Of a DNA stretch of 64,000 bases, positions 8,396 to 21,221 are shown one piece after another. Position 1 is the first letter of the stretch; each line of letters begins with the position of its first letter. The DNA is taken from contig NZ_LMLU01000001.1 of NCBI RefSeq assembly GCF_001422665.1, positions 1,264,731 to 1,328,730 of the forward strand, given 5' to 3'. The position numbers and the translations under genes are program-made. This stretch comes from Arthrobacter sp. Leaf234 (GTDB lineage Bacteria; Actinomycetota; Actinomycetes; Actinomycetales; Micrococcaceae). Below the pieces are notes generated by a model. That model was not told the DNA's origin. It was given only the letters and a program-made list of their open reading frames with translations, and searched no databases.

Positions 8396-9463
8396 ATGGA
8401 CATGGACACTCTGCTGGTCGAGCCCGTCGGGCTCGAGCAGGTCGAGGGTGCGCTCGACCGGCTCTTCGATGAATCGAAGGTCCGGGCGGCGAAGGTGGGC
8501 CCCGGCTACCACGGCCTGTGGGAGACCCTCGAACGCTGCACCGCCGGGGGCAAGCGATTCCGGCCCCGGCTCGTCATGTCCGCCTACCAGATGCTCGGTG
8601 GCCGCGACCTCGACAATGCAGCCGGGGTGGGCGCGGCCTTCGAATTGCTGCACACCGCACTGATCGTGCACGACGACGTCATCGACCGCGACTTCGTCCG
8701 CAGGGGGATCCCGAACGTCTCCGGTCGCTATCGCAGCATCGCCGAGTCGGCCGGCATGTCGCCCGAGGCGGCCCGCCACGTCGGTTTCTCCGCCGGTGTC
8801 ATCGCCGGGGACCTGGCCCTGTCGAACGCCTACCGCCTGCTAGAGCGCGTCGAGGCGCCGCCGGCCGTACGGCGCAGGCTCGGCGAGATCCTCGACGAAG
8901 CGGTCTTCGCCTCGGCGGCGGGCGAGTTCCTCGACATCGAGACGTCGCTCGACCGCTCCATGCCCCCGCTCGAGGACATCGTCCAGATGGCCCGGCTGAA
9001 GACCTCCGTGTACTCCTTCGAGGGCCCCTTGCAGGCCGGTGCCGTCCTGGCCGGTGCCGAGGAGGAAGTGGTCGACCGGCTGGGCGACTTCGGGCGCGAC
9101 GCGGGGATCGCCTACCAGATCGCGGACGACCTCCTCGGGGTGTTCGGCAACGAGACCCGCACGGGCAAGACCAACTGGGGCGACCTGCGCGAGGGCAAGC
9201 GCACGGCCCTGCTCTCCTACGTCTCCTCCCGCCCCGAGTGGGAGAGCATCTCCGCGCTCATCGGCACGCCGGGCATGTCCGCCGCCGAGGCCGACTACGT
9301 GAGGCGTGTCCTCGTCGAGAGCGGAGCGAAGGACTACTCGGCGGACCTCGCGGCGGACTACGCGTCGCGGGCCCGGACCCACCTCGAGTCCGACGTCGTG
9401 CCGTCCGCCCTCCGGTCCGCCCTCGAGCCGGTCGTGTCCGCCGTCGTGGACCGGGTTCACTAG
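8396..9463 (+). CDS. crtE: Geranylgeranyl/polyprenyl diphosphate synthase (CrtE type)
   Basis: Trans-prenyltransferase that extends dimethylallyl diphosphate with isopentenyl units, here probably to the C20 precursor of phytoene. The start at ATG 8396 gives 355 residues. Seen: GGKRFRPRLV at 51-60, the first aspartate-rich motif DDVID at 93-97, GEFLDIE, KTSVYSFEGPL, and the second motif region YQIADDLLGVFGNETRTGK. No ribosome site precedes the ATG, and the AT-rich TTGTTTACTTTACCT abuts it, so translation may be leaderless. It is followed directly by crtB. Chain length is inferred from the neighbours. Confidence 0.92.
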   Translation: MDMDTLLVEPVGLEQVEGALDRLFDESKVRAAKVGPGYHGLWETLERCTAGGKRFRPRLVMSAYQMLGGRDLDNAAGVGAAFELLHTALIVHDDVIDRDFVRRGIPNVSGRYRSIAESAGMSPEAARHVGFSAGVIAGDLALSNAYRLLERVEAPPAVRRRLGEILDEAVFASAAGEFLDIETSLDRSMPPLEDIVQMARLKTSVYSFEGPLQAGAVLAGAEEEVVDRLGDFGRDAGIAYQIADDLLGVFGNETRTGKTNWGDLREGKRTALLSYVSSRPEWESISALIGTPGMSAAEADYVRRVLVESGAKDYSADLAADYASRARTHLESDVVPSALRSALEPVVSAVVDRVH

Positions 9464-10363
9464 GTGGGCGTCGAGGACTCGCTCGCCCGCTACAACGCGG
9501 CTGCACTGAAGACCTCCGCCGAGGTCATCCGCTGCTACTCGACGTCGTTCGGCATGGCGTCCCGCATCCTCGATCGCACCACGCGGAGCCACATCGAGGC
9601 CGTCTATGCGCTGGTGCGCGTGGCGGACGAGATTGTGGACGGCGCCGCGGCCGGGGCGGGCCTCTCCGCGGACGTCGTGGAGCAGTTGCTCGACGGCCTC
9701 GAGCGTGACACCGAGACGGCCATGGCCACGGGATACAGCGCCAACCTCGTGGTGCACGCCTTCGCGGTCACGGCCCGGACCACCGGCATCGGCACGGAGC
9801 TCACCCGTCCGTTCTTCGCCTCCATGCGCGCCGACATCACGCAGAGCGAGCACGACCAGGAGTCCTTCGACCGGTACGTCTACGGATCGGCGGAGGTCGT
9901 CGGCCTGATGTGCCTGCGGGCGTTCCTCGTCGGACGGCGCGTGACCGCGGAGGAGGACGCCGTGCTCGTGGACGGCGCGCGCCACCTCGGGGCCGCGTTC
10001 CAGAAGATCAACTTCCTGCGCGACCTCGCGGAGGACTTCTCCACCCTCGGCCGCAGCTATTTCCCGGGCGTCCGTCCGGGGAACTTCACCGAAGCGGACA
10101 AGCTCCGACTCCTCGCGGACATCGACGAGGATCTCCGCATCTCCGCCGCGGCCCTCCCGGGCCTGCCTGCCACCCCCCGCCGCGCCGTCGCCCTCGCCCA
10201 GGGCCTGTTCACCGAACTCGCCCTGCGGCTGAGGCGGACTCCGGCCGACGACCTGCTCAGGGCACGGATCCGGGTTCCCAATCTGGTGAAGTTCCGCATC
10301 ATGGCGAAAGCCTTCACCGGTCGCGCGGTACCGGAACTCGCCGCGCAGGAGAGGACGGCATGA
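9464..10363 (+). CDS. crtB: Phytoene synthase
   Basis: Joins two geranylgeranyl diphosphates to 15-cis-phytoene at the membrane surface. The 299-residue product starts at GTG 9464, immediately after the crtE stop, which indicates translational coupling. Seen: CYSTSFGMASRIL near residue 24, ALVRVADEIVD near 49-59 with the first aspartate-rich motif, YVYGSAEVVGLM, and the second metal-binding region QKINFLRDLAEDF. Squalene and phytoene synthases share this fold; the crtE and crtI neighbours point to phytoene. Confidence 0.94.
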   Translation: MGVEDSLARYNAAALKTSAEVIRCYSTSFGMASRILDRTTRSHIEAVYALVRVADEIVDGAAAGAGLSADVVEQLLDGLERDTETAMATGYSANLVVHAFAVTARTTGIGTELTRPFFASMRADITQSEHDQESFDRYVYGSAEVVGLMCLRAFLVGRRVTAEEDAVLVDGARHLGAAFQKINFLRDLAEDFSTLGRSYFPGVRPGNFTEADKLRLLADIDEDLRISAAALPGLPATPRRAVALAQGLFTELALRLRRTPADDLLRARIRVPNLVKFRIMAKAFTGRAVPELAAQERTA

Positions 10364-11979
10364 CAACCGAGCAGAACGGACGTGCGCGCGTGGGCGGACA
10401 GGACGTCGTCGTGATCGGCGGCGGGATCGGCGGACTGGCGACGGCGGCGCTCCTCGCGCGTGAGGGCCACGACGTGACGCTGCTCGAGAAGCGCGACCAG
10501 GTCGGCGGACGCGCGGGATCGTGGGAACACGACGGCTTCCGCTTCGACACCGGGCCGTCCTGGTACCTGATGCCCGAGGTGATCGACCACTTCTTCAGGA
10601 TGATGGGTACGAGCGCCGCGAAGGAACTGGACCTCCGGCTGCTCGACCCCGGCTACCGCGTGATGTTCGAGCAGGGCGGCTCCGTCGACGTGCCCGCCGA
10701 ACGCGAGGCGGTGACCAAGCTCTTCGAGTCGATGGAGGAGGGCGCGGGGGAGCAGCTGTCGAAGTACCTCGACTCCGCCGAGGACGCCTACGAGATCGCG
10801 AAGAAGCGCTTCCTCTACTCGACCTTCCAGTCCTTCCTGCCGTTCGTCCGGCCGGACGTCCTCAGGCGGCTCCCGCGCATCGGCTCGCTCCTGCTGCAGC
10901 CGCTGCAGTCCTTCGTCGAGAAGCGCTTCAAGGATCCGAGGATCCAGCAGATCCTCGGTTACCCGGCCGTGTTCCTCGGCAGTTCGCCGTTCGACGCGCC
11001 GAGCATGTACCACCTCATGAGCCATCTCGACCTCGACGACGGCGTCCTCTATCCGATGGGCGGCTTCACCACGCTGGTCGAGGCGATGCAGCGCGTGGCG
11101 GTGGCGGCCGGCGTGACGATCCGGACGGGCGCCGACGTCGTCTCGATCGACACCGATCCCCGGACACCGGGCCGGTCGCCGCTGGACCGCAGGGCGGCAT
11201 CGGTGCGGTCGGTGACGTACCGGTCCGCGGGAGCGGCCACGACGCTCGACGCCGACATCGTCGTCTCCGCCGCGGACCTCCACCACACCGAGACCACGCT
11301 GCTGCCCACGCCCCTGCAGACCTATCCCGAGAAGTACTGGGAGAAGCGCGTCCCCGGTCCGAGCGCCCTGCTGCTCTACCTCGGCGTCCGGGGGAGCCTG
11401 CCGCAGCTCGAGCACCACACACTGCTGTTCACCACGGACTGGCGCGACAATTTCGGCCGGATCTTCGGCAAGGAGACCTCGGTGCCGTCACCGGCGTCGC
11501 TCTACGTCTGCCGCCCGAGCGCGACCGACGGCTCCGTGGCGCCGGAGGGGCACGAGAACGTCTTCGTCCTGGTGCCGATCCCCGCTGACGTGACCATCGG
11601 CAAGGGCGGGCTGGATCGCGGGGGAGACGCCCGGGTCGAGGAGATCGCCGACGAGGTCATCGCGCAGATCTCCGGGTGGGCGGGGATCCCGGACCTGGCG
11701 GAGCGGATCGTGGTCCGGCGCAGCTACGGTCCCCAGGACTTCGCCACCGACCTGAATGCCTGGCGCGGGACGAGCCTCGGGCCGGCGCACATCCTGAAGC
11801 AGAGTGCCTTCTTCCGCGGTTCGAACCGGAGCGAGAAGGTCGCCAACCTCTTCTACGCGGGCAGTTCCACGGTGCCGGGCATCGGGATCCCGATGTGCCT
11901 GATCAGTGCCGAGCTGATGGTGAAGCGGCTGCGTGGGGACACGAGTACGGGACCCCTGCCGGAGCCGGCGCTCGGCTAG
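10360..11979 (+). CDS. crtI: Phytoene desaturase
   Basis: FAD-dependent desaturase that takes phytoene to lycopene in bacterial CrtI systems. The start at ATG 10360 overlaps the crtB stop (ATGA) and gives 539 residues. The N-terminal dinucleotide fold has VVVIGGGIGGLATAALLA and a glutamate at the end of the second strand (LLEK), followed by VGGRAGSWEHDGFRFDTGPS. The C-terminal FAD signature LFYAGSSTVPGIGIPMCL is intact. The cluster stops here. C50 carotenoid genes (lycopene elongase, cyclases), which often follow in Arthrobacter relatives, are not in this window. Confidence 0.94.
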   Translation: MTTEQNGRARVGGQDVVVIGGGIGGLATAALLAREGHDVTLLEKRDQVGGRAGSWEHDGFRFDTGPSWYLMPEVIDHFFRMMGTSAAKELDLRLLDPGYRVMFEQGGSVDVPAEREAVTKLFESMEEGAGEQLSKYLDSAEDAYEIAKKRFLYSTFQSFLPFVRPDVLRRLPRIGSLLLQPLQSFVEKRFKDPRIQQILGYPAVFLGSSPFDAPSMYHLMSHLDLDDGVLYPMGGFTTLVEAMQRVAVAAGVTIRTGADVVSIDTDPRTPGRSPLDRRAASVRSVTYRSAGAATTLDADIVVSAADLHHTETTLLPTPLQTYPEKYWEKRVPGPSALLLYLGVRGSLPQLEHHTLLFTTDWRDNFGRIFGKETSVPSPASLYVCRPSATDGSVAPEGHENVFVLVPIPADVTIGKGGLDRGGDARVEEIADEVIAQISGWAGIPDLAERIVVRRSYGPQDFATDLNAWRGTSLGPAHILKQSAFFRGSNRSEKVANLFYAGSSTVPGIGIPMCLISAELMVKRLRGDTSTGPLPEPALG

Positions 11980-12271
11980 GCTGCGCGCCGATCTCGCTCC
12001 TCCCGGGCGCGGCGGGCTTGACGGTGATGGGGGAGAAGCGCTATTGGACTTAACGCTGCGCGTGCCGTAGTGTAGGTCTTTGCGTCTTCCCTCTGAACCT
12101 CAGCCTTCATATAGCGGTGGGCTTTGCTCTGCTCTCGTCGTTCTACCTGGCCACCTGGTTGGGAATCGCGCGAGTAGACTCCGGTGAGCACTGAGATCCC
12201 CGCAGCATCCTGCGGTGGCGGTGCCGAGGCGAGGGCGCTGACAAGCCTGACGGTCTGTGGAAGGATCCCTC
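11980..12271 (+). promoter_or_regulatory. rpoB promoter and leader region
   Basis: About 290 bases without a gene. The best promoter is TTGGAC (12044-12049), an 18-base spacer and TAGTGT (12068-12073). A second -10-like TAGACT lies at 12175-12180 with no clear -35. A hairpin with stem CCGCAG/CTGCGG lies at 12200-12215 in the leader. GGAAGGA at 12259-12265 serves the rpoB start. Confidence 0.5.
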
Positions 12272-15781
<3,510 letters not shown>

Positions 15782-15787
15782 GTTTCA

Positions 15788-15888
15788 GGACGCCGTACCG
15801 GCGTTCGAACGGGGCCAACGAAATTTCCGCGGCCGCGAGCGGCCTTGAAATATTGAAGGCCCCTTCCTCGAACACCGGTACGGCATCC
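15788..15888 (+). repeat. 100-base imperfect inverted repeat in the rpoB-rpoC spacer
   Basis: The left arm 15788-15816 and right arm 15858-15888 pair through GCCGTACCGG/CCGGTACGGC, GTTCGA/TCGAAC and GGGGCC/GGCCCC, with few mismatches and a two-base bulge. Inside, ATTTC (15823-15827) pairs with GAAAT (15847-15851), and GGCCGC (15831-15836) with GCGGCC (15839-15844). The transcript would fold into one long hairpin filling most of the 174-base spacer. It lacks a T tract, so a processing site or mRNA-stability element is more plausible than a terminator. It could also be a dispersed repeat; only one copy was noticed here. Confidence 0.8.
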
Positions 15889-15955
15889 GCCCGGCTTTCC
15901 GCCGCACCCCATAAGACTTCAAGAATTTAGAGAACAAAGAGAGAACAGGGACCCT

Positions 15956-18900
15956 ATGTCCAGCGAATCCTCCTTCGGCCTCATGCGAATCGGCCTTGCC
16001 ACCGCGGACGAAATCCGCGGTTGGTCCTACGGCGAGGTCAAGAAGCCGGAAACCATCAACTACCGCACGCTCAAGCCCGAGAAGGACGGCCTCTTCTGCG
16101 AGAAGATCTTCGGCCCTTCCCGTGACTGGGAGTGCTACTGCGGCAAGTACAAGCGCGTGCGCTTCAAGGGCATCATCTGCGAGCGCTGCGGCGTCGAGGT
16201 CACCCGCGCCAAGGTCCGTCGCGAGCGCATGGGCCACATCGAGCTCGCCGCTCCCGTCACCCACATCTGGTACTTCAAGGGCGTTCCCTCGCGCCTCGGC
16301 TACCTGCTGGACCTCGCTCCGAAGGACCTCGAGAAGGTCATCTACTTCGCTGCGTACATGATCACCTCGGTCGACGAGGAGAACCGCCACGCCGAGCTGC
16401 CCAACCTCCAGGCCGAGCACGACCTCGAGAAGAAGCAGATGACGGACCAGCGCGACTCCGACATCGCCGCGATCGCCAAGGACCTCGAGGACGAGCTCGC
16501 CCGCCTCGAGGGTGAGGGCGCCAAGGCTGCCGACAAGAAGAAGGCCCGCGACTCGGCCGACCGCCAGATGGCGAACGTCCGCAAGCGTGCGGACGCCGAC
16601 ATCGAGCGCCTCGTCCAGGTGTGGGAGCGCTTCAAGACCCTCAAGGTCGCCGACCTCGAGGGTGACGAAGGCCTGTACCGCGAGCTGCGCGACCGCTACG
16701 GACTGTACTTCGAGGGCTCCATGGGCGCCGAGGCGATCAAGAAGCGCCTCGAGAACTTCGACATGCCGGCCGAGGCCGAGATGCTGCGCGACATCATCCA
16801 GAACGGCAAGGGCCAGCGGAAGACGCGCGCCCTGAAGCGTCTCAAGGTGGTCAACGCCTTCCTGACGACGACGAACAGCCCCCTGGGCATGGTCCTCGAC
16901 GCCGTTCCCGTGATCCCGCCGGAGCTGCGCCCGATGGTCCAGCTCGACGGTGGCCGCTTCGCGACGTCCGACCTCAACGACCTGTACCGCCGCGTCATCA
17001 ACAGGAACAACCGCCTCAAGCGCCTGCTCGATCTCGGTGCCCCCGAGATCATCGTGAACAACGAGAAGCGCATGCTCCAGGAAGCGGTCGACTCCCTGTT
17101 CGACAACGGTCGTCGTGGCCGTCCGGTCACCGGACCGGGCAACCGTCCCCTGAAGTCCCTCTCGGACATGCTGAAGGGCAAGCAGGGTCGTTTCCGCCAG
17201 AACCTCCTCGGCAAGCGCGTCGACTACTCGGGCCGTTCGGTCATCGTCGTCGGCCCGCAGCTGAAGCTGCACCAGTGCGGTCTGCCCAAGCAGATGGCGC
17301 TGGAGCTCTTCAAGCCGTTCGTGATGAAGCGCCTGGTGGACCTCAACCACGCACAGAACATCAAGAGCGCCAAGCGCATGGTCGAGCGCTACCGCCCCCA
17401 GGTGTGGGACGTGCTCGAGGAGATCATCACCGAGCACCCCGTGCTGCTGAACCGTGCACCCACCCTGCACCGTCTCGGCATCCAGGCGTTCGAACCGCAG
17501 CTCGTCGAAGGCAAGGCACTCCAGCTCCACCCGCTGGTCTGTGGCGCCTTCAACGCGGACTTCGACGGCGACCAGATGGCAGTGCACCTGCCGCTGAGCC
17601 CCGAGGCCCAGGCCGAGGCACGCATCCTGATGCTCTCCTCGAACAACATCCTGAAGCCGTCCGACGGCCGTCCGGTCACCCTGCCCTCGCAGGACATGAT
17701 CATCGGTCTGCACCACCTCACCACCAAGCGTGAGGGAAGTGCCGGCGAAGGACGCGTCTTCACGAGCGTCGCCGAGGCCATCATGGCGTTCGACATGGGC
17801 TCGCTCCACCTCAACTCGGTGGTCCGGATCCGCGTCGACGACTTCGTGCCGAGTGCGGACATCGCCGCTCCCGAGGGCTGGGAGCCGGGGACGCCTGCAC
17901 TCATCGAGACGTCGCTCGGGCAGGTCCTGTTCAACGAGACCCTTCCCCTGGACTACCCGTGGGTGGAGAAGGTCGCCGACAAGGGCCAGCTCTCGACGAT
18001 CGTCAACGATCTCGCGGAGCGGTACCCGAAGGTCGTCACGGCGGCGACGCTGGACAACCTGAAGGATGCCGGCTTCTACTGGGCCACGCGCTCGGGCGTC
18101 ACCGTCGCCATCTCGGACATCTCCGCGCCGATCAACAAGGCCGGGATCATGGAGGGCTACGAGACGCAGGCCGCCAAGGTCCAGTCGCAGTTCGACAAGG
18201 GCCTCATCGCCGACGAGGAGCGCCGCCAGGAGCTCATCGACATCTGGAACAAGGCCACCAACGAGGTGGCCGCCTCGATGCGTGCCGCCATGCCGAAGGA
18301 CAACACCATCAACCGCATGGTGTCCTCCGGTGCCCGTGGTAACTGGCTGCAGGTCCGTCAGATCGCCGGTATCCGTGGCCTCGTGGCAAACCCCAAGGGC
18401 GAGATCATCCCGCGTCCGATCAAGTCCTCGTACCGCGAGGGCCTGTCGGTCCTGGAGTACTTCATCGCCACCCACGGTGCCCGTAAGGGCCTCGCGGACA
18501 CTGCGCTGCGGACAGCGAACTCGGGTTACCTGACCCGACGCCTCGTCGACGTCTCGCAGGACGTCATCGTCCGCGAGGACGACTGCGGTACGGAGCGTGG
18601 CCTGAAGGTCACGATCGCCGTGCCGAACGCCGACGGTGAGCTGGTGCTGCACGAGGAGGTCGAGAACTCGGCGTACGCCCGTACGCTGGCGACCGACGTC
18701 GTCGACGCCAAGGGCGCTGTCCTCGCTGCCGCGGGGTCGGACCTCGGGGACGTCGTCATCGGGGAGCTGTTCGAGGCCGGCATCACGGAGATCAAGGTCC
18801 GCTCGGTCCTGACCTGTGAGTCCAGCGTCGGTACCTGTGCCCTCTGCTACGGCCGCTCGCTCGCGACCGGCAAGACCGTGGACATCGGAGAGGCCGTCGG

Positions 18901-19849
18901 CATCATCGCGGCACAGTCCATCGGCGAGCCAGGTACGCAGCTGACCATGCGTACCTTCCACACCGGTGGTGTTGCCTCGGCCGAGGACATCACCCAGGGT
19001 CTGCCCCGTATCCAGGAGCTCTTCGAGGCGCGTACACCCAAGGGTGTCGCCCCGATCTCCGAGGTCGCCGGACGCGTCACCATCGAGGATGCCGAGAAGC
19101 AGCTTCGCCTGGTGGTCACGCCCGACGACGGGTCCGAGGAGATCGCGTACCCGGTCCTGCGCCGTGCACGCCTGCTGGTGTCGGACGGCGACCACGTCGA
19201 GGTCGGGCAGCAGCTCGTCTTCGGTGCTGTCGACCCGAAGCAGATCCTCCGGATCCTCGGCCCGCGCAAGGCCCAGGAATTCCTGGTGGACGAGGTCCAG
19301 CGCGTGTACCGCAGCCAGGGCGTCGGTATCCACGACAAGCATGTCGAGGTCATCGTCCGCCAGATGCTGCGTCGCGTCACCGTGATCGAGTCCGGCGAGT
19401 CGGACCTGCTCCCCGGTGAGCTGGCCGAGCGTCGCCGCTTCGAGGACGAGAACCGTCGCGTGGTGTCCGAGGGCAAGAAACCGGCCTCCGGCCGTCCCGA
19501 GCTCATGGGGATCACCAAGGCATCGCTCGCCACCGACTCGTGGCTGTCGGCCGCTTCCTTCCAGGAGACCACGCGTGTCCTCACGCAGGCCGCCATGGAA
19601 GGCAAGAGCGATCCGCTGCTCGGGCTCAAGGAGAACGTCATCATCGGTAAGCTCATCCCGGCCGGAACCGGCCTGGACCGCTACACGAAGGTCACGGTCG
19701 AGCCCACGGAGGAGGCCAAGGCGAACCTGTTCACCGGTCCGAGCGCGTTCAGCGACTTCGACTACGCCGGTGTCGAGGGCGGCTTGAGCCCCGAGTTCCA
19801 CGCGATCCCGCTGGACGACTACGACATGGGCAACAGCGACTTCCGCTAG
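15956..19849 (+). CDS. rpoC: DNA-directed RNA polymerase subunit beta'
   Basis: Carries the catalytic magnesium site of RNA polymerase. The 1297-residue product starts at ATG 15956. Seen: the N-terminal zinc site C60, C62, C75 and C78; the catalytic NADFDGDQM; the bridge and trigger regions, including [19 protein letters not shown] and the later [18 protein letters not shown]; and the second zinc site in [11 protein letters not shown]. An actinobacterial insertion rich in Lys, Glu and Ala lies at about residues 155-215. It is separated from rpoB by the palindromic spacer and followed by two hairpins. Confidence 0.98.
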   Translation: MSSESSFGLMRIGLATADEIRGWSYGEVKKPETINYRTLKPEKDGLFCEKIFGPSRDWECYCGKYKRVRFKGIICERCGVEVTRAKVRRERMGHIELAAPVTHIWYFKGVPSRLGYLLDLAPKDLEKVIYFAAYMITSVDEENRHAELPNLQAEHDLEKKQMTDQRDSDIAAIAKDLEDELARLEGEGAKAADKKKARDSADRQMANVRKRADADIERLVQVWERFKTLKVADLEGDEGLYRELRDRYGLYFEGSMGAEAIKKRLENFDMPAEAEMLRDIIQNGKGQRKTRALKRLKVVNAFLTTTNSPLGMVLDAVPVIPPELRPMVQLDGGRFATSDLNDLYRRVINRNNRLKRLLDLGAPEIIVNNEKRMLQEAVDSLFDNGRRGRPVTGPGNRPLKSLSDMLKGKQGRFRQNLLGKRVDYSGRSVIVVGPQLKLHQCGLPKQMALELFKPFVMKRLVDLNHAQNIKSAKRMVERYRPQVWDVLEEIITEHPVLLNRAPTLHRLGIQAFEPQLVEGKALQLHPLVCGAFNADFDGDQMAVHLPLSPEAQAEARILMLSSNNILKPSDGRPVTLPSQDMIIGLHHLTTKREGSAGEGRVFTSVAEAIMAFDMGSLHLNSVVRIRVDDFVPSADIAAPEGWEPGTPALIETSLGQVLFNETLPLDYPWVEKVADKGQLSTIVNDLAERYPKVVTAATLDNLKDAGFYWATRSGVTVAISDISAPINKAGIMEGYETQAAKVQSQFDKGLIADEERRQELIDIWNKATNEVAASMRAAMPKDNTINRMVSSGARGNWLQVRQIAGIRGLVANPKGEIIPRPIKSSYREGLSVLEYFIATHGARKGLADTALRTANSGYLTRRLVDVSQDVIVREDDCGTERGLKVTIAVPNADGELVLHEEVENSAYARTLATDVVDAKGAVLAAAGSDLGDVVIGELFEAGITEIKVRSVLTCESSVGTCALCYGRSLATGKTVDIGEAVGIIAAQSIGEPGTQLTMRTFHTGGVASAEDITQGLPRIQELFEARTPKGVAPISEVAGRVTIEDAEKQLRLVVTPDDGSEEIAYPVLRRARLLVSDGDHVEVGQQLVFGAVDPKQILRILGPRKAQEFLVDEVQRVYRSQGVGIHDKHVEVIVRQMLRRVTVIESGESDLLPGELAERRRFEDENRRVVSEGKKPASGRPELMGITKASLATDSWLSAASFQETTRVLTQAAMEGKSDPLLGLKENVIIGKLIPAGTGLDRYTKVTVEPTEEAKANLFTGPSAFSDFDYAGVEGGLSPEFHAIPLDDYDMGNSDFR

Positions 19850-19858
19850 GACGTCGTC

Positions 19859-19884
19859 GTCACCGGGAGAACGATCCCGGTGAC
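19859..19884 (+). terminator. Hairpin immediately after rpoC
   Basis: GTCACCGGGA (19859-19868) pairs perfectly with TCCCGGTGAC (19875-19884) around a six-base loop. No T tract. Probably acts together with the longer hairpin downstream. Confidence 0.55.
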
Positions 19885-19920
19885 GCCCGGACCCCAGCCG
19901 CACTCCGCGGCCAGGGTCCT

Positions 19921-19960
19921 CAGGACAGGCCCCGGACCACACGGTCCGGGGCCTGTCCTG
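19921..19960 (+). terminator. 18-bp perfect hairpin terminator after rpoC
   Basis: Positions 19921-19938 pair without mismatch with 19943-19960 around an ACAC loop. The following bases are GTGTGGG, so it is a T-less terminator-like structure of the kind often described in actinobacteria. Confidence 0.75.
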
Positions 19961-20288
19961 GTGTGGGAGGACCGAGCCGGAGGACGGGGAAGAGCCGGAG
20001 GGAACGGGGGAGCGCACGGGTCGCCGTCGGACCTCTGGTAGACTGGACGGTAATTGTTTGTGTGGCAGTGGATTGGCGTTGCGAAACGTATCTCCGTGTT
20101 GTACGTAAGTTGTACAGCGAATGCCACTTTTTCGCACGCCTACAGTCGTTCTGCGGCAGCTTGTCGGTCGGCGTCGCGCCAAACGACTGATCATCCCGGA
20201 CTTCGGGTGGCACGGCCCCGAGAGGTGGCCGCCACCGCGGAGAAGGGCGACAGAGATCTCATCTTCAGACATTACGGAGAACACGAAA
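19961..20288 (+). promoter_or_regulatory. str operon promoter and leader region
   Basis: About 330 bases without a gene. A -10-like TAGACT lies at 20039-20044 with no convincing -35. In the presumed leader, GTGGCA (20062-20067) can pair with TGCCAC (20122-20127), directly followed by TTTTT (20128-20132), a possible attenuator. The repeated GTTGTAC lies between these arms. An ACGGAGA ribosome site precedes rpsL. Confidence 0.4.
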
Positions 20289-20663
<375 letters not shown>

Positions 20664-20664
20664 T

Positions 20665-21135
20665 ATGCCACGTAAGGGCCCGGCCCCGAAGCGGCCGCTC
20701 GTTGTAGATCCCGTCTACGGCTCCCCCCTGGTCACGCAGCTGATCAACAAGGTGCTCGTCGACGGCAAGAAGTCCACCGCAGAGCGCATCGTGTACGGTG
20801 CCCTCGAAGGTGCCCGTGCCAAGTCCGGCGGCGACCCCGTCGCAGCGCTCAAGAAAGCCATGGACAACGTGAAGCCGACCCTCGAGGTCCGCTCACGCCG
20901 CGTCGGTGGTGCAACCTACCAGGTGCCCGTCGAGGTCAAGCCCGGTCGTTCGACCGCGCTGGCCCTGCGCTGGCTGGTCGGCTACTCCAAGGCCCGCCGC
21001 GAGAAGACGATGACCGAGCGCCTGCAGAACGAGATACTCGACGCGTCGAACGGTCTCGGTGCCGCAGTCAAGCGCCGCGAGGACACGCACAAGATGGCCG
21101 AGTCGAACAAGGCCTTCGCACACTACCGCTGGTAG
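20665..21135 (+). CDS. rpsG: 30S ribosomal protein S7
   Basis: Primary assembly protein of the 30S head, near the exit site. The start at ATG 20665 gives 156 residues beginning [10 protein letters not shown]. Typical segments are [30 protein letters not shown] and the C-terminal [20 protein letters not shown]. The gene lies one base after rpsL, implying coupled translation. Confidence 0.98.
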   Translation: MPRKGPAPKRPLVVDPVYGSPLVTQLINKVLVDGKKSTAERIVYGALEGARAKSGGDPVAALKKAMDNVKPTLEVRSRRVGGATYQVPVEVKPGRSTALALRWLVGYSKARREKTMTERLQNEILDASNGLGAAVKRREDTHKMAESNKAFAHYRW

Positions 21136-21221
21136 CAGCACTGCCGGGCGGGTCGTGACCCCAGGGTCGCGATCCGGCCGGCGCTCCAGCTGAACTCCAT
21201 TCTCGTCATAAGGGAGACACC

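Noticed and set aside
9910..10359. N-terminal extension of the crtI frame by 150 codons
   Set aside because: It overlaps crtB in another frame and lacks family residues; the ATG at 10360 gives the standard CrtI N-terminus just before the dinucleotide-binding motif.
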